Shown piece after piece: positions 7,027 to 14,248 of a stretch of 20,194 bases of DNA. The number at the start of each line of letters is the position of its first letter. The stretch's first letter is position 1. The notes beneath the pieces were generated by a model, which made no database searches, was not told the origin of the DNA, and saw only the letters and a list, made by a program, of their open reading frames with translations. The stretch spans positions 1 through 20,194 of the forward strand of contig CAZELH010000011.1 in the NCBI GenBank assembly GCA_964513095.1. Reading direction: 5' to 3'. This DNA comes from JBDKGD01 sp964513095 (lineage in GTDB: Bacteria > Patescibacteriota > Minisyncoccia > UBA6257 > 2-01-FULL-56-20). The translations under genes and the position numbers were made by a program.

Positions 7027-7055
7027 GTTTTAGGGTGTTTCGTCATTATTGTCAA
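7027..7055 (-). promoter_or_regulatory. Promoter of the secreted 365-residue protein
   Basis: On the minus strand, TTGACA (7055-7050) is followed after 17 bases by TAAAAC (7032-7027). This is the same form as the promoter at 2148-2176, with a perfect -35 and a weak TAAAA-type -10. Confidence 0.6.
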
Positions 7056-7093
7056 GCCACAAAAATTATTTTTTGTCAAAAAAAACTGACAAA

Positions 7094-7138
7094 TGAAAAA
7101 TAAAATCGCCGAACCTGCTATTGAGGTCGGCGATTTTT
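7094..7138 (-). terminator. Intrinsic terminator of the 143-residue membrane protein gene
   Basis: Stem AAATCGCCGA...CCT / AGGTCGGCGATTT (7103-7116 with 7124-7136, one bulged A) around a 7-base loop. On the minus strand it is followed by TTTTATTTTTC. The plus-strand side also has Ts, so it may work both ways. Confidence 0.88.
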
Positions 7139-7167
7139 GTGCTTGCAAGAGCTCGTTTTTTTAGATT

Positions 7168-7599
7168 TTATTTTTCAGTGGTCCCATTACTATATTTTTT
7201 GATTGCTCTCATTACTGTATCTTTTGTTTGTGTAGCAAATTGTTCAAATTGTTTTTCATCAAACCATCTCGCAAAGTCCTCGGGTGTCCAGTGGGCGTAT
7301 TTTTCGTTGTAAAGCTTAAATTCCTCGATAGCGATCATCGCCGTTGTTCGAGAAACTTTAAACTTTTTTGGTATAAGGTATAGTATGTCGAAAAAGATAC
7401 AAGTTTCAAGAATCCCCGTGATTATCATGCATAAGTAGAACGCCCATCGCATGACTATCATAAAGTGAGGATCAATTCCTGTGACATATGACAGGAAAAG
7501 GCCGATCACCGCAATTACTAGAGAAATAATTACGGACAACATAAATCCGATAAATATTCTCACGGTGCAACTCAGAGCAAATCGTACGTAGCTATTCAT
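7168..7599 (-). CDS. Small membrane protein of unknown function
   Basis: 143 residues from the preferred start MNSYVRF at 7599. An in-frame ATG at 7626 is longer by nine codons, but those codons contain the ribosome-binding site AAGGAGG, which sits 8 bases before the 7599 ATG; the shorter form is therefore chosen. Two hydrophobic regions (about 10-38 and 48-76) are followed by a charged cytoplasmic or external tail (78-143) predicted helical and containing WTPEDFARWFDEKQFEQF. No family recognised. Transcribed as its own unit from the promoter near 7691-7719, with a 6-bp leader hairpin at 7664-7678, and ended by the hairpin at 7094-7138. Confidence 0.75.
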   Translation of the reverse strand: MNSYVRFALSCTVRIFIGFMLSVIISLVIAVIGLFLSYVTGIDPHFMIVMRWAFYLCMIITGILETCIFFDILYLIPKKFKVSRTTAMIAIEEFKLYNEKYAHWTPEDFARWFDEKQFEQFATQTKDTVMRAIKKYSNGTTEK

Positions 7600-7663
7600 A
7601 TCAAAAACCTCCTTATGAAAAAACATATCCTTTAAATAGAGTATGTTTTTGTTCTTTTTAAGA

Positions 7664-7678
7664 CACTCACCATGAGTG
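7664..7678 (-). promoter_or_regulatory. Leader hairpin
   Basis: CACTCA / TGAGTG with a 3-base loop lies in the predicted 5' leader of the 143-residue membrane protein gene. It has no T-run. The role is unknown; it could stabilise the mRNA or be a protein-binding site. Confidence 0.35.
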
Positions 7679-7690
7679 CTTCTTTTCTAC

Positions 7691-7719
7691 TTATAATACA
7701 TAGTTTTGTATTTTGTCAA
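7691..7719 (-). promoter_or_regulatory. Promoter of the 143-residue membrane protein gene
   Basis: On the minus strand a perfect TTGACA (7719-7714) is followed by an AT-rich stretch offering TTATAA at 17 bases (7696-7691) or TATAAG at 18. It lies directly after the recG stop codon at 7728, with no terminator between, so some recG read-through is also possible. Confidence 0.6.
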
Positions 7720-7727
7720 GTAGACGG

Positions 7728-9917
7728 TTATTCCAAATGAATATCTTTGTAAAATTCTTTTAATTTTTGTTTTACAAGAGGGTGATTGGTGAGAGTGGGA
7801 TCGGCTACCAAGAGCGATCCCGCTAATTGCCTGCTTTTTTTAATCAATTCTGGATTGCCCAGTGCTTGCATTAATCCGTCAGGAATTCCTGTCTGTTTGC
7901 TTCCAATGAATTCTCCCGGTCCTCTTAGTTTTAAGTCAATTTCGGCGAGTTCGAATCCATTTTTTGCCGTAACCATTGCCATAAGTCTTTGATTTTCATG
8001 GGCGTTTTCCTGTGATGAAAATAGAAAACACTCCGATTGATGTGCGCCACGACCTACGCGACCGCGAAATTGATGGAGTTGCGCTAATCCAAATCGTTCG
8101 CTGTTTTCAATAATCATAACGGTTGCGTTTGGCACGTTTACGCCGACTTCAATAACCGAGGTGGCGACGAGGATGTCTATTTTTCCTTTTGCAAATGAGT
8201 TCATCATGGCGTGTTTTTCATTTGGTTTCATCTGGCCGTGTAAAAGCCCGACAGAATATTCCGGAAATATTTCTTGAGATAATCTGCGATGTTCTGCAAT
8301 AACTGATTTTGCATCGAGTGCTTTTTCTTGTTTTTCATCGAGTATCGTTGCTTCGCTTTCTTTAATGCGTGGACAGACCACGAATACTTGTCGACCTGCG
8401 CGAATTTCTTTTTTTATATGAGTATATGCGTTTTGCTGGTTTTCTGGTGTGACAATGTGTGTTTTGATGCTTTTTCGTTCTTTGGGAAGTTCGTTGATGA
8501 GCGATAAATCTAAATCGCCAAATATGGTCATGGCGAGCGTACGAGGAATTGGAGTTGCGGTCATAGAAATAAGATGTGGGGTGATGCCGTACTGTTCGTG
8601 AAGATTTTTTAACAAGTGGGCTCGTTGTTGGACACCAAACCTGTGTTGTTCATCAACTATCGAAAGCCCCAGTCGTGCAAATTTTATTCCTTTTTGAATG
8701 AGTGCGTGAGTGCCAAAAATAATTGTCGCTTCGCCGGACGCTATTTTTGAGGCTAATTCTTTTTTTGTGGCAGATTTTTGCAATCCTTTTCCAAACCAGA
8801 GTGCACAATTATTGCTGGTAAGTAATCCTACTACCGGTGTTTTTATATTCAATTCTTCGAGTGGAATTGATTCGAAAAGTTCGGTGGCGCTTTTAAAATG
8901 TTGTGTCGCTAAAATTTCCGTCGGTGCCATCATACTTGCTTGAGTGTTGTTGCTGTTGGCTATGAGCGCAGACAACAATGCTACGATTGTTTTTCCTGAT
9001 CCGACATCGCCTTGGAGGAGTCGATTGGCGGGGTGCGGTTTTTCAATGTCCTGCATTATCTCCCACAGCGCTTGTTTTTGGGCGTGTGTTAGCTCAAATG
9101 GAAGATGATGTGTTAATTCTTTCATTTGTTCTACATCAAAAAAGAGTGGATAGGCGCGAGTGGTGAGGAGTGTTTTTTTTCTGATAGCATTGCCAAGTTG
9201 GAGAAGTAATAGTTCTTCAAATCCAAATCGTTCACGTGCGGCGTAGGCATCTTTGAGCGTGGCGGGCATGTGGATGTCGCGGAGTGCTTGTAGTGTTTCC
9301 GGAAATTTTACATGACTGAGAAGCGAAGAGGGCACCCATTCTTTTGGTGGATCTATTTTTTCTAGCAGTGGTTGAATGAGAAAACGGAGTCCTTTTGAGG
9401 TGAGCCCTTTTGTTTCTGGATAGATCGCAACGAGTCTCCCGCTGTGTCTGGTGATTTTTTCCGGTACCTCGGCATCTATTTCTTGCGTGGCGCTTGCCAG
9501 TATTTCAAATCCTGGGTGGGCGAGATGTAAACCTTTTTCGCCACCGGTTACTTTGCCTGTAAAGTTGGCTCGGGTTCCCACCAGAAGCGTATTTTTTAAA
9601 TAGGGTTGGTTAAACCACGTGGCGCGAATGTGGCCGGTGCCATCGTCGATGACCACTTCAGTAATGCTGATTTTTTTACGAAAACTGCGAAACAGTCGCG
9701 CGCGGGCAATAACTCCTGATATTGCGACAAATGTATTTGGCTCAAGTTTTTCTATTGGAGTAATTATTGAATAGTCTTCGTACCGAGTAGGGAAGTGCCA
9801 GAGCAAGTCGCGCACTGTCTCAATCCCCATTTTGTGGAGTTTTGTCGCGTATCGCGGGGCGATGCCGGCAGTTTTGGCGATGAGAGTGTCTAGCGGAAGG
9901 GGCATTGATATAAGCAT
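7728..9917 (-). CDS. recG: ATP-dependent DNA helicase RecG
   Basis: RecG remodels stalled replication forks and Holliday junctions by driving branch migration with ATP. The 729-residue protein has the full family layout: an N-terminal region with a helix-hairpin-like segment (GIAPRYATKLHKMGI, 18-32), the OB-fold wedge domain (about 60-145), then a superfamily-2 motor. Motor landmarks are Walker A GDVGSGKT (303-310), APTEILA (331-337), DEQH (422-425), MTATPIPRT (452-460), SVIEVGVNVPNA (587-598), HQFRGRVGRG (615-624), and the C-terminal segment LRGPGEFIGSKQTGIPD (664-680). No motif is missing. A second ATG at 9905 (MPLPLDTL) is an equally good start. Neither has a ribosome-binding site and no clear promoter was found. 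Confidence 0.97.
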   Translation of the reverse strand: MLISMPLPLDTLIAKTAGIAPRYATKLHKMGIETVRDLLWHFPTRYEDYSIITPIEKLEPNTFVAISGVIARARLFRSFRKKISITEVVIDDGTGHIRATWFNQPYLKNTLLVGTRANFTGKVTGGEKGLHLAHPGFEILASATQEIDAEVPEKITRHSGRLVAIYPETKGLTSKGLRFLIQPLLEKIDPPKEWVPSSLLSHVKFPETLQALRDIHMPATLKDAYAARERFGFEELLLLQLGNAIRKKTLLTTRAYPLFFDVEQMKELTHHLPFELTHAQKQALWEIMQDIEKPHPANRLLQGDVGSGKTIVALLSALIANSNNTQASMMAPTEILATQHFKSATELFESIPLEELNIKTPVVGLLTSNNCALWFGKGLQKSATKKELASKIASGEATIIFGTHALIQKGIKFARLGLSIVDEQHRFGVQQRAHLLKNLHEQYGITPHLISMTATPIPRTLAMTIFGDLDLSLINELPKERKSIKTHIVTPENQQNAYTHIKKEIRAGRQVFVVCPRIKESEATILDEKQEKALDAKSVIAEHRRLSQEIFPEYSVGLLHGQMKPNEKHAMMNSFAKGKIDILVATSVIEVGVNVPNATVMIIENSERFGLAQLHQFRGRVGRGAHQSECFLFSSQENAHENQRLMAMVTAKNGFELAEIDLKLRGPGEFIGSKQTGIPDGLMQALGNPELIKKSRQLAGSLLVADPTLTNHPLVKQKLKEFYKDIHLE

Positions 9918-10225
9918 ATGGTTCGACTGTGCTCACCACAAGTAGCCATCCGCCAGCTGGCGGAGCCATTAGGGTGCAGGGTGTAGAAAATGGTAAGAAA
10001 TTGCGGATTGGAGAATTGCGGATTAAGGATAATGAATTGTGAACCTGCCTGTCCCGCCTCCACTAAAGTTGCGACGGGACAAGTTGGCAGGCAGGACCTA
10101 AATCGTGAAGCGTGATAAGTAAGTCAAGAAGTGAGAAATATAGACTCGTAGATCGTCCAATCTAGTTGGACGATGACAAATACGTTTAGTTTTTTATAGT
10201 ATAAACTGAGTAAAAACTAAATCTC
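9918..10225. repeat. Gene-free spacer with several hairpin repeats
   Basis: No coding region seen. It contains a perfect 16-base palindrome TCCGCCAGCTGGCGGA (9949-9964); two TTGCGGATT units (10001-10009, 10016-10024); a nested inverted repeat in which CCTGCCT and GTCCCG (10044-10056) pair with CGGGAC (10075-10080) and AGGCAGG (10089-10095) around CACTAAAGTTGCG; and a perfect hairpin ATCGTCCAA / TTGGACGAT (10152-10174), one arm of which recurs at 13299. The structures resemble REP-type dispersed elements. Confidence 0.75.
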
Positions 10226-10253
10226 TGGAAAAAAATAGTGATTTGTCTATACT
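10226..10253 (+). promoter_or_regulatory. Promoter of tRNA-Lys
   Basis: TATACT (10248-10253) lies 12 bases before the tRNA. TGGAAA (10226-10231) is a moderate -35 at 16 bases. Transcription would begin near 10260. Confidence 0.6.
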
Positions 10254-10265
10254 ATAGATACCTTT

Positions 10266-10338
10266 GCGCCTATAGCTCAGCTGGTAGAGCAGCTCCCTCT
10301 TAAGGAGACGGTCCGAGGTTCGATCCCTCGTGGGCGCA
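10266..10338 (+). tRNA. tRNA-Lys (anticodon CTT)
   Basis: 73-base cloverleaf. Acceptor stem GCGCCTA / TGGGCGC, D-arm GCTC/GAGC, anticodon loop CTCTTAA with CTT at positions 34-36, T-arm CGAGG/CCTCG with loop TTCGATC. The anticodon stem GCTCC/GGAGA has one G-A mismatch at its top. The discriminator A is followed by CAAAT, so CCA is not encoded and must be added after transcription. Confidence 0.96.
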
Positions 10339-10349
10339 CAAATTTACTT

Positions 10350-10382
10350 AAAAATAAAAAAAGACAGGGGTGGGCCTGTCTT
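10350..10382 (-). terminator. Intrinsic terminator of the 320-residue unknown gene
   Basis: AAGACAGG (10361-10368) / CCTGTCTT (10375-10382) forms an 8-bp stem. On the minus strand it is followed by a run of seven Ts and then ATTTTT. It could also end the tRNA-Lys transcript, though the plus-strand T-run is short. Confidence 0.88.
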
Positions 10383-10393
10383 TCCAGTGCTTT

Positions 10394-11356
10394 TTAGCAC
10401 AGCAGTTTTTTCTCAATGAGATAGTCGTAGATTTCATCCGCGAGATGTTCGAAGTCTTGTGGGTAGAGATCTCGATTGACTTCCGAAAATATTTCCTGAA
10501 GCGCTTGCAGGCACTCAATATTTTTAACACGTATCAAATCTTCTATTAGAGGAAATGAAAGACGTGTCCTGATTATGCAGTTTTGCAGGTGTCCATTTTT
10601 TTGAGCAAAGTAGTCCATTTTCGGCTGTGCTATTTGCTGGATAATGGCAACGTCGGCGAGTGTCAGATGAAAATTTCCTTTTAACGCTTCTATTATTTTT
10701 CCGTATTGAATAAGGAATAACGCTTTTCGCAATCGCGCGAGATCGATGAGCATGTGCGCAAGCGCTATTCTTTTATTGGCCTGTTGTTCGAGGGCCGGAG
10801 TTGTTTCGGTGAGATATTTTCGATTTCCGTACTCTCTGCTTACGTAATCGAGAAAATCACTTTTCTTTATTTTTGTGGTAAGTCGCGCCCTCATTTCTTT
10901 TTCTAAGCCTTGCTCAACTTCGTAGATGAGCGCATGTGTCGCAATGATCGAGTCGGAGATGGTATTTTGTACGTGTTCTGCGATAAGGTCTGTTGCGACA
11001 CTTTTTTTAATCCATCTATCCGTGTCTTCTAGTGATAGGGTTGGATTGTATGCTCTTCGTATTTCGAATATTCCGGTTATTGCTATGTGGGCGATAAGCT
11101 CGGATACAGTGTTTTTTTCACATGTCGGTTGGTGATATAGTGATTTTTTTTCAACGATTGTGAAATTTTTTCCTTCTGCATCGAGTTGCGAGATGCTTAT
11201 CGATGCCCGTTCTTTCGATATTCCGTCAAGCACAGTTACTGAAAATGTTGCGCCCGTTTGAGTTTGTCTGTTGTAAAAGATGAATATTCCAACAAAACTT
11301 TGCTCGAATATCCTTGTATATACGCTTTGTAGAAGAAAATTGATTTCAATCCTCAT
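10394..11356 (-). CDS. Soluble protein of unknown function
   Basis: 320 residues from the chosen start MRIEINFLL at 11356. A longer in-frame ATG at 11395 is rejected because the ribosome-binding site AAAGGAG lies 5 bases before the 11356 ATG, inside the longer version. No signal peptide or membrane segment is seen. The first third (1-75) looks beta-rich; from about residue 85 on it is strongly helical, with many charged and alanine/leucine-rich stretches. The C-terminus is FEHLADEIYDYLIEKKLLC. No catalytic motif was recognised. It stands alone between its own promoter (11418-11445) and terminator (10350-10382), divergent from the TIG/dockerin gene. It could be a regulatory or scaffold protein, but nothing in the sequence proves it. 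Confidence 0.75.
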   Translation of the reverse strand: MRIEINFLLQSVYTRIFEQSFVGIFIFYNRQTQTGATFSVTVLDGISKERASISISQLDAEGKNFTIVEKKSLYHQPTCEKNTVSELIAHIAITGIFEIRRAYNPTLSLEDTDRWIKKSVATDLIAEHVQNTISDSIIATHALIYEVEQGLEKEMRARLTTKIKKSDFLDYVSREYGNRKYLTETTPALEQQANKRIALAHMLIDLARLRKALFLIQYGKIIEALKGNFHLTLADVAIIQQIAQPKMDYFAQKNGHLQNCIIRTRLSFPLIEDLIRVKNIECLQALQEIFSEVNRDLYPQDFEHLADEIYDYLIEKKLLC

Positions 11357-11417
11357 AGATACTCCTTTTGTCGTAGTGAGATGTTGTTTATTCACATTTT
11401 TTAAATGTCTATTAGGA

Positions 11418-11445
11418 AAAGTATCACTGTGGTGCGAGAAGTCAA
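11418..11445 (-). promoter_or_regulatory. Promoter of the 320-residue unknown gene
   Basis: On the minus strand TTGACT (11445-11440), 16 bases, then TACTTT (11423-11418) preceded by TGA, giving an extended -10. Transcription would start near 11411 and leave a leader of about 55 bases. Confidence 0.6.
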
Positions 11446-11534
11446 TTGTGTGCTTGGCGTGTGGGGATAACTTACTTGTGGTAGAGGGCGCGTATTCTTT
11501 TTACAATATAGGTACATATATTCATCGCCGTTTT

Positions 11535-11540
11535 TATAAA
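11535..11540 (+). promoter_or_regulatory. -10-like box before the TIG/dockerin gene
   Basis: TATAAA lies 5 bases before the ATG at 11546, fitting a leaderless mRNA. An alternative -10, TACAAT at 11502-11507, would give a normal leader of about 30 bases. Neither has a good -35, and no Shine-Dalgarno exists. Confidence 0.4.
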
Positions 11541-11545
11541 AATTT

Positions 11546-12985
11546 ATGCAACACAATTGTCCGGAGCATTCTCCTAAAACTAATTTCCACAAAGGAATTC
11601 TGTTTTTCTTTTTCGGTTTCGTTATGCTGTTTGGTACGCTTTCACTTTTTTCAAAAAATATCGATGATCAATCGGCGAACATCATTGATTCTTTGCGAAG
11701 TACGTTTTATCCAACAGTTGCCTACACTGGTCCTGCGAAGTTTGCTATCCGTGAAGGTGGATTGACTGGTCCTCGCGCTGAGTCCGGCTCTTCTGATTCT
11801 TTAAGTGTTTCTCGTTTTTACCCAATCTCAACTGCTTCTGGTAAATTAACTATTTACGGAACTGGATTTGTGAGTGGTGCAACTCGCGTGTATTTTGGTG
11901 GGGCTTCGAAAATTTCCGCAACACCCGTGAGTGTTACTCCTACAACTATTTCTGTTATTGTTCCTTCGGGGCGCAATGTGAATGGATATATAACGGTGGA
12001 AACCGGTCCAAATCCAGAATCAATGAAGAGTGTTACTAATTGCAATAATGGAAATTTAAAATCTGGTGAAGCAGGAAATGGTGGGTCAAGTGATTGTCGG
12101 GTAGACGCAAAACAGTCTGTTTTGCCGACAGTATCAGTCACTACTGAAAAAGTTGTGGTGAATACGATAAATCCCAGCGATGCTGATCGGACTGCTTTTA
12201 GCGAATATGTTGTTCCGGGGGATGTCACTGGCGATGGAAAGTTTGCAACCAATGATTTGGCGTTGGTGCGCGCATTTGTTCTCAATCAGGCGACTCCGAC
12301 GGCTCGTCAGCGTGTTGCGGCTGATATGTATCCAAAAAATAACAACGGCAGTTTTGGCGATGGCGTGATCAATCAGGATGATTTTGATGTGTTGTATGCG
12401 ATTAGCAAGGGGCAGGCGACTTTTGAGCGACCTGTGGTGATTCGATCGTTCTATCCATTCGTGGGAAGTGCTGGTAAAACGATTACTATTTCTGGTTTGA
12501 ATCTCAATAGAACTTCGTATGATTTTAATTCTATTCGGGTATACTTTGGTGGAAAAAACAGAATAGAAGCGCCATCCGTTACCCCCGTTGATTCCAAAAC
12601 GATTCGCGTGGTGGTTCCGGATGCATCAGGTAAAAATATTAATGGCTTGTTGACCGTTTCTATTGACGGAAAAGATTACAGTACCAGTGTGGTGGTGAAA
12701 AATATCACCAATCCACAAGATCGCATGTCTAGTTTCCCTGAATTTATTCAGACAGGAGATGTGAATCGTGACGGTGTTATCACTGCTTCTGATGTTACTC
12801 TTATTAAAGCTATTTCGACTGGAGCGATAAATATTAAAAATCTTGAAGATTGGAAGCAGTTAGCGGCGGATGTATTTCCAAAAGCCACAGAATCGCAATC
12901 TGGTCTTTTGCCTGGCGATGGCGTGGTAAAGCAGGAAGATGCTGATTTTATTAAGGCGGTGTTTCAAGGGAACGATACGTTTTAA
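11546..12985 (+). CDS. Anchored surface protein: TIG-dockerin-TIG-dockerin
   Basis: 479 residues. An N-terminal hydrophobic segment (18-36) serves as signal anchor. Two similar modules of about 190 residues follow. In each, a TIG/IPT (Ig-like) domain begins with FYP and contains a RVYFGG strand (about 90-152 and 301-383). A dockerin-type region with paired EF-hand-like loops follows. Module 1 loops: GDVTGDGKFATNDLALVRAF (225-244) and GSFGDGVINQDDFDVLYAI (268-286). Module 2 loops: GDVNRDGVITASDVTLIKAI (404-423) and LLPGDGVVKQEDADFIKAV (454-472). The Asp/Asn ligands of the calcium loops are largely kept. TIG domains usually mediate adhesion or spacing; dockerins bind cohesins, but no cohesin is seen here. 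Two Cys (C166, C184) lie between TIG 1 and dockerin 1. No Shine-Dalgarno. Ends at the terminator at 13009-13044. Confidence 0.87.
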   Translation: MQHNCPEHSPKTNFHKGILFFFFGFVMLFGTLSLFSKNIDDQSANIIDSLRSTFYPTVAYTGPAKFAIREGGLTGPRAESGSSDSLSVSRFYPISTASGKLTIYGTGFVSGATRVYFGGASKISATPVSVTPTTISVIVPSGRNVNGYITVETGPNPESMKSVTNCNNGNLKSGEAGNGGSSDCRVDAKQSVLPTVSVTTEKVVVNTINPSDADRTAFSEYVVPGDVTGDGKFATNDLALVRAFVLNQATPTARQRVAADMYPKNNNGSFGDGVINQDDFDVLYAISKGQATFERPVVIRSFYPFVGSAGKTITISGLNLNRTSYDFNSIRVYFGGKNRIEAPSVTPVDSKTIRVVVPDASGKNINGLLTVSIDGKDYSTSVVVKNITNPQDRMSSFPEFIQTGDVNRDGVITASDVTLIKAISTGAINIKNLEDWKQLAADVFPKATESQSGLLPGDGVVKQEDADFIKAVFQGNDTF

Positions 12986-13008
12986 AGCAAGGAAAGAATC
13001 TCTCTTTC

Positions 13009-13044
13009 AAAGCCTCCTCGGATACAGAGGAGGCTTTCTTTTTT
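13009..13044 (+). terminator. Intrinsic terminator of the TIG/dockerin gene
   Basis: A perfect 11-bp stem AAAGCCTCCTC (13009-13019) / GAGGAGGCTTT (13027-13037) with a 7-base loop, then CTTTTTT, 24 bases after the stop codon. Confidence 0.94.
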
Positions 13045-13074
13045 CATCATTTTTCAGTATCGTCAATATATATC

Positions 13075-13146
13075 GCTCTCGTAGTGAAACGGATATCACG
13101 ACAGGCTTCGAACCTGTTATTGGGGGTTCGAATCCCTCCGAGAGCA
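13075..13146 (+). tRNA. tRNA-Arg (anticodon TCG)
   Basis: 72-base cloverleaf. Acceptor stem GCTCTCG / CGAGAGC, D-arm GTGA/TCAC, anticodon stem ACAGG/CCTGT with loop CTTCGAA (TCG at 34-36), T-arm GGGGG/CCCTC with loop TTCGAAT and one G-U pair. The discriminator A is followed by CAAAT, so CCA is not encoded. No convincing promoter lies in the short space after the upstream terminator; a weak TATCGT at 13058-13063 is the only candidate. Confidence 0.96.
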
Positions 13147-13147
13147 C

Positions 13148-13187
13148 AAATAATACAACACCCCGATATCGGGGTGTTGTATTATTT
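13148..13187. terminator. Perfect 40-bp palindrome, probable terminator of tRNA-Arg
   Basis: Two 20-base arms are exact reverse complements with no loop: the centre is GAT|ATC at 13165-13170, the GC core is CACCCC/GGGGTG, and the outer part is AT-rich. As RNA it would fold into a long hairpin ending in ATTATTTTATTC, suitable for ending the tRNA transcript. As DNA it could extrude a cruciform. Confidence 0.8.
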
Positions 13188-13429
13188 TATTCTCTTGTGA
13201 TGATAAGAATGTGAATTGTTAAGCATTGAGTATTGCGTATTAAAAAATACAAAACTATAGAGAGTGAATAAAATAATAATGCACATACAGATGCATGGAT
13301 CGTCCAATCTCGTATTCTTTTCTCTGTGTAAAACTACGAAGGGTGTGGCGTGGGGACGGCAATAGAATAGATTCCCGCCTGCGCGGGGATGACAATCTTC
13401 TAAAGAGTAGATCCTCACTTTCGTGAGGA
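13188..13429. repeat. Gene-free spacer with REP-like repeats
   Basis: No coding region seen. It contains TTGCGTATT (13233-13241), an arm ATCGTCCAATCT (13299-13310) shared with 10152, a hairpin ATTCCCGC / GCGGGGAT (13371-13390), and a hairpin CCTCAC / GTGAGG (13413-13428). The 13-mer GGACGGCAATAGA occurs at 13354 and again at 13427. Confidence 0.7.
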
Positions 13430-13457
13430 CGGCAATAGAGCTTCTATTGCCGTTTTT
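13430..13457 (+). terminator. Terminator-like hairpin just before the M50 gene
   Basis: CGGCAATAGA (13430-13439) / TCTATTGCCG (13443-13452), a perfect 10-bp stem with loop GCT, followed by five Ts. It ends only 9 bases before the first possible ATG of the protease gene. It insulates that gene from upstream transcription, or is part of its leader. Confidence 0.65.
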
Positions 13458-13466
13458 GGGATTTTA

Positions 13467-14099
13467 ATGCAGAATAAATACTCTATGGAACTCATTGGAC
13501 TTCTTTTTAGTCTTTTTGTTCTTATCTTTTCCGTTATCGTGCATGAAGTTTCGCACGGTTTTGTGGCGTATTTTTTGGGTGATCATACCGCAGAGCAGGA
13601 GGGGAGACTGACATTAAACCCTATTCCCCACCTCGATTTGTTCGGATCTATTTTGTTGCCTATTCTTTTTTATTTTTCAACAGGCGGGATTTTTGGATGG
13701 GCGAAACCGGTACCCTATAATCCAAACAATTTAAAAAATCCAAAAATTGGCGGAGCGATTATTGCTGTTGCGGGGCCGTTGAGTAATGTATTTTTGGCGG
13801 TGTTGTTCGCATTTTTGCTTCGAGTTGTGCCGTCATTTTACCCCTCGTCCGAATTGTTATCGGCATTTGCCACTATTATTTATACGAATATTTTGTTGGC
13901 GGTCTTTAATCTCGTCCCTATTCCGCCTCTCGATGGTTCTAAGGTGTTGTTCGCATTTCTACCTAATAATTCCACTGGATGGAAGATTCAGGGCTTTATG
14001 GAGCAATTTGGGATCTTTTTCCTGCTTGTTTTTATTCTTTGGGGATTTACCATTATCCAACCGATTATCCAGCGGATTTTCTATCTGCTGACGGGGTAG
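13467..14099 (+). CDS. Membrane zinc metalloprotease, M50 / site-2-protease family
   Basis: 210 residues, mostly membrane-embedded, of the small M50 class without a PDZ domain. The zinc-binding HEVSH (26-30) is in the first membrane helix, as in site-2 proteases. It is followed by GRLTLNPIPHLDLFGSILLP (46-65), a conserved loop of bacterial M50B-like proteins, and the second metal-binding motif NLVPIPPLDG (148-157) with the aspartate D156. Further hydrophobic segments lie at about 97-120, 133-150 and 181-200. Such enzymes cut membrane-spanning substrates inside the bilayer, usually in signalling or protein clearance; the substrate here is unknown. The ATG at 13485 (MELIGLLF) is an alternative start. 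Neither start has a Shine-Dalgarno. The gene stands before the ribosomal cluster but has its own upstream terminator. Confidence 0.93.
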   Translation: MQNKYSMELIGLLFSLFVLIFSVIVHEVSHGFVAYFLGDHTAEQEGRLTLNPIPHLDLFGSILLPILFYFSTGGIFGWAKPVPYNPNNLKNPKIGGAIIAVAGPLSNVFLAVLFAFLLRVVPSFYPSSELLSAFATIIYTNILLAVFNLVPIPPLDGSKVLFAFLPNNSTGWKIQGFMEQFGIFFLLVFILWGFTIIQPIIQRIFYLLTG

Positions 14100-14122
14100 C
14101 TAGAACGGGGTGTAGCCACTCA

Positions 14123-14150
14123 GCCTCTGCTAAAGCTACGGCATGACAAG
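14123..14150 (+). repeat. Copy of the CTAAAGCTACGG repeat
   Basis: CTCTGCTAAAGCTACGGCAT followed by GACAAG matches the core of the elements at 2058, 10061, 18383 and 18415, here without strong outer arms. Confidence 0.6.
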
Positions 14151-14197
14151 TATGGTATAGGGTTTAGTAGATGTTATTTCCCAGTTTTTATTTCTAT

Positions 14198-14226
14198 TTG
14201 ACATTGGTATGGCTATTGCTTACAAT
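14198..14226 (+). promoter_or_regulatory. Promoter of the str operon
   Basis: TTGACA (14198-14203), exactly 17 bases, TACAAT (14221-14226): the best consensus promoter on the plus strand. Start of transcription is expected near 14233, leaving a leader of only about 16 bases before rpsL. Confidence 0.85.
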
Positions 14227-14248
14227 TTCACACTATAACGTCATATAT

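Noticed and set aside
7600..7626. Longer start for the 143-residue membrane protein
   Set aside because: The extra nine codons contain the AAGGAGG site that serves the ATG at 7599.
11357..11395. Longer start for the 320-residue protein
   Set aside because: The Shine-Dalgarno for the ATG at 11356 lies inside the extension.
13075..13187. Integration (att) site at tRNA-Arg
   Set aside because: No duplicate of the tRNA 3' end and no integrase are present in the window; the palindrome alone is better read as a terminator.
14171..14248. N-terminal hydrophobic extension of S12
   Set aside because: It begins upstream of the consensus promoter at 14198-14226, so it would not be in the mRNA; S12 has no such extension.
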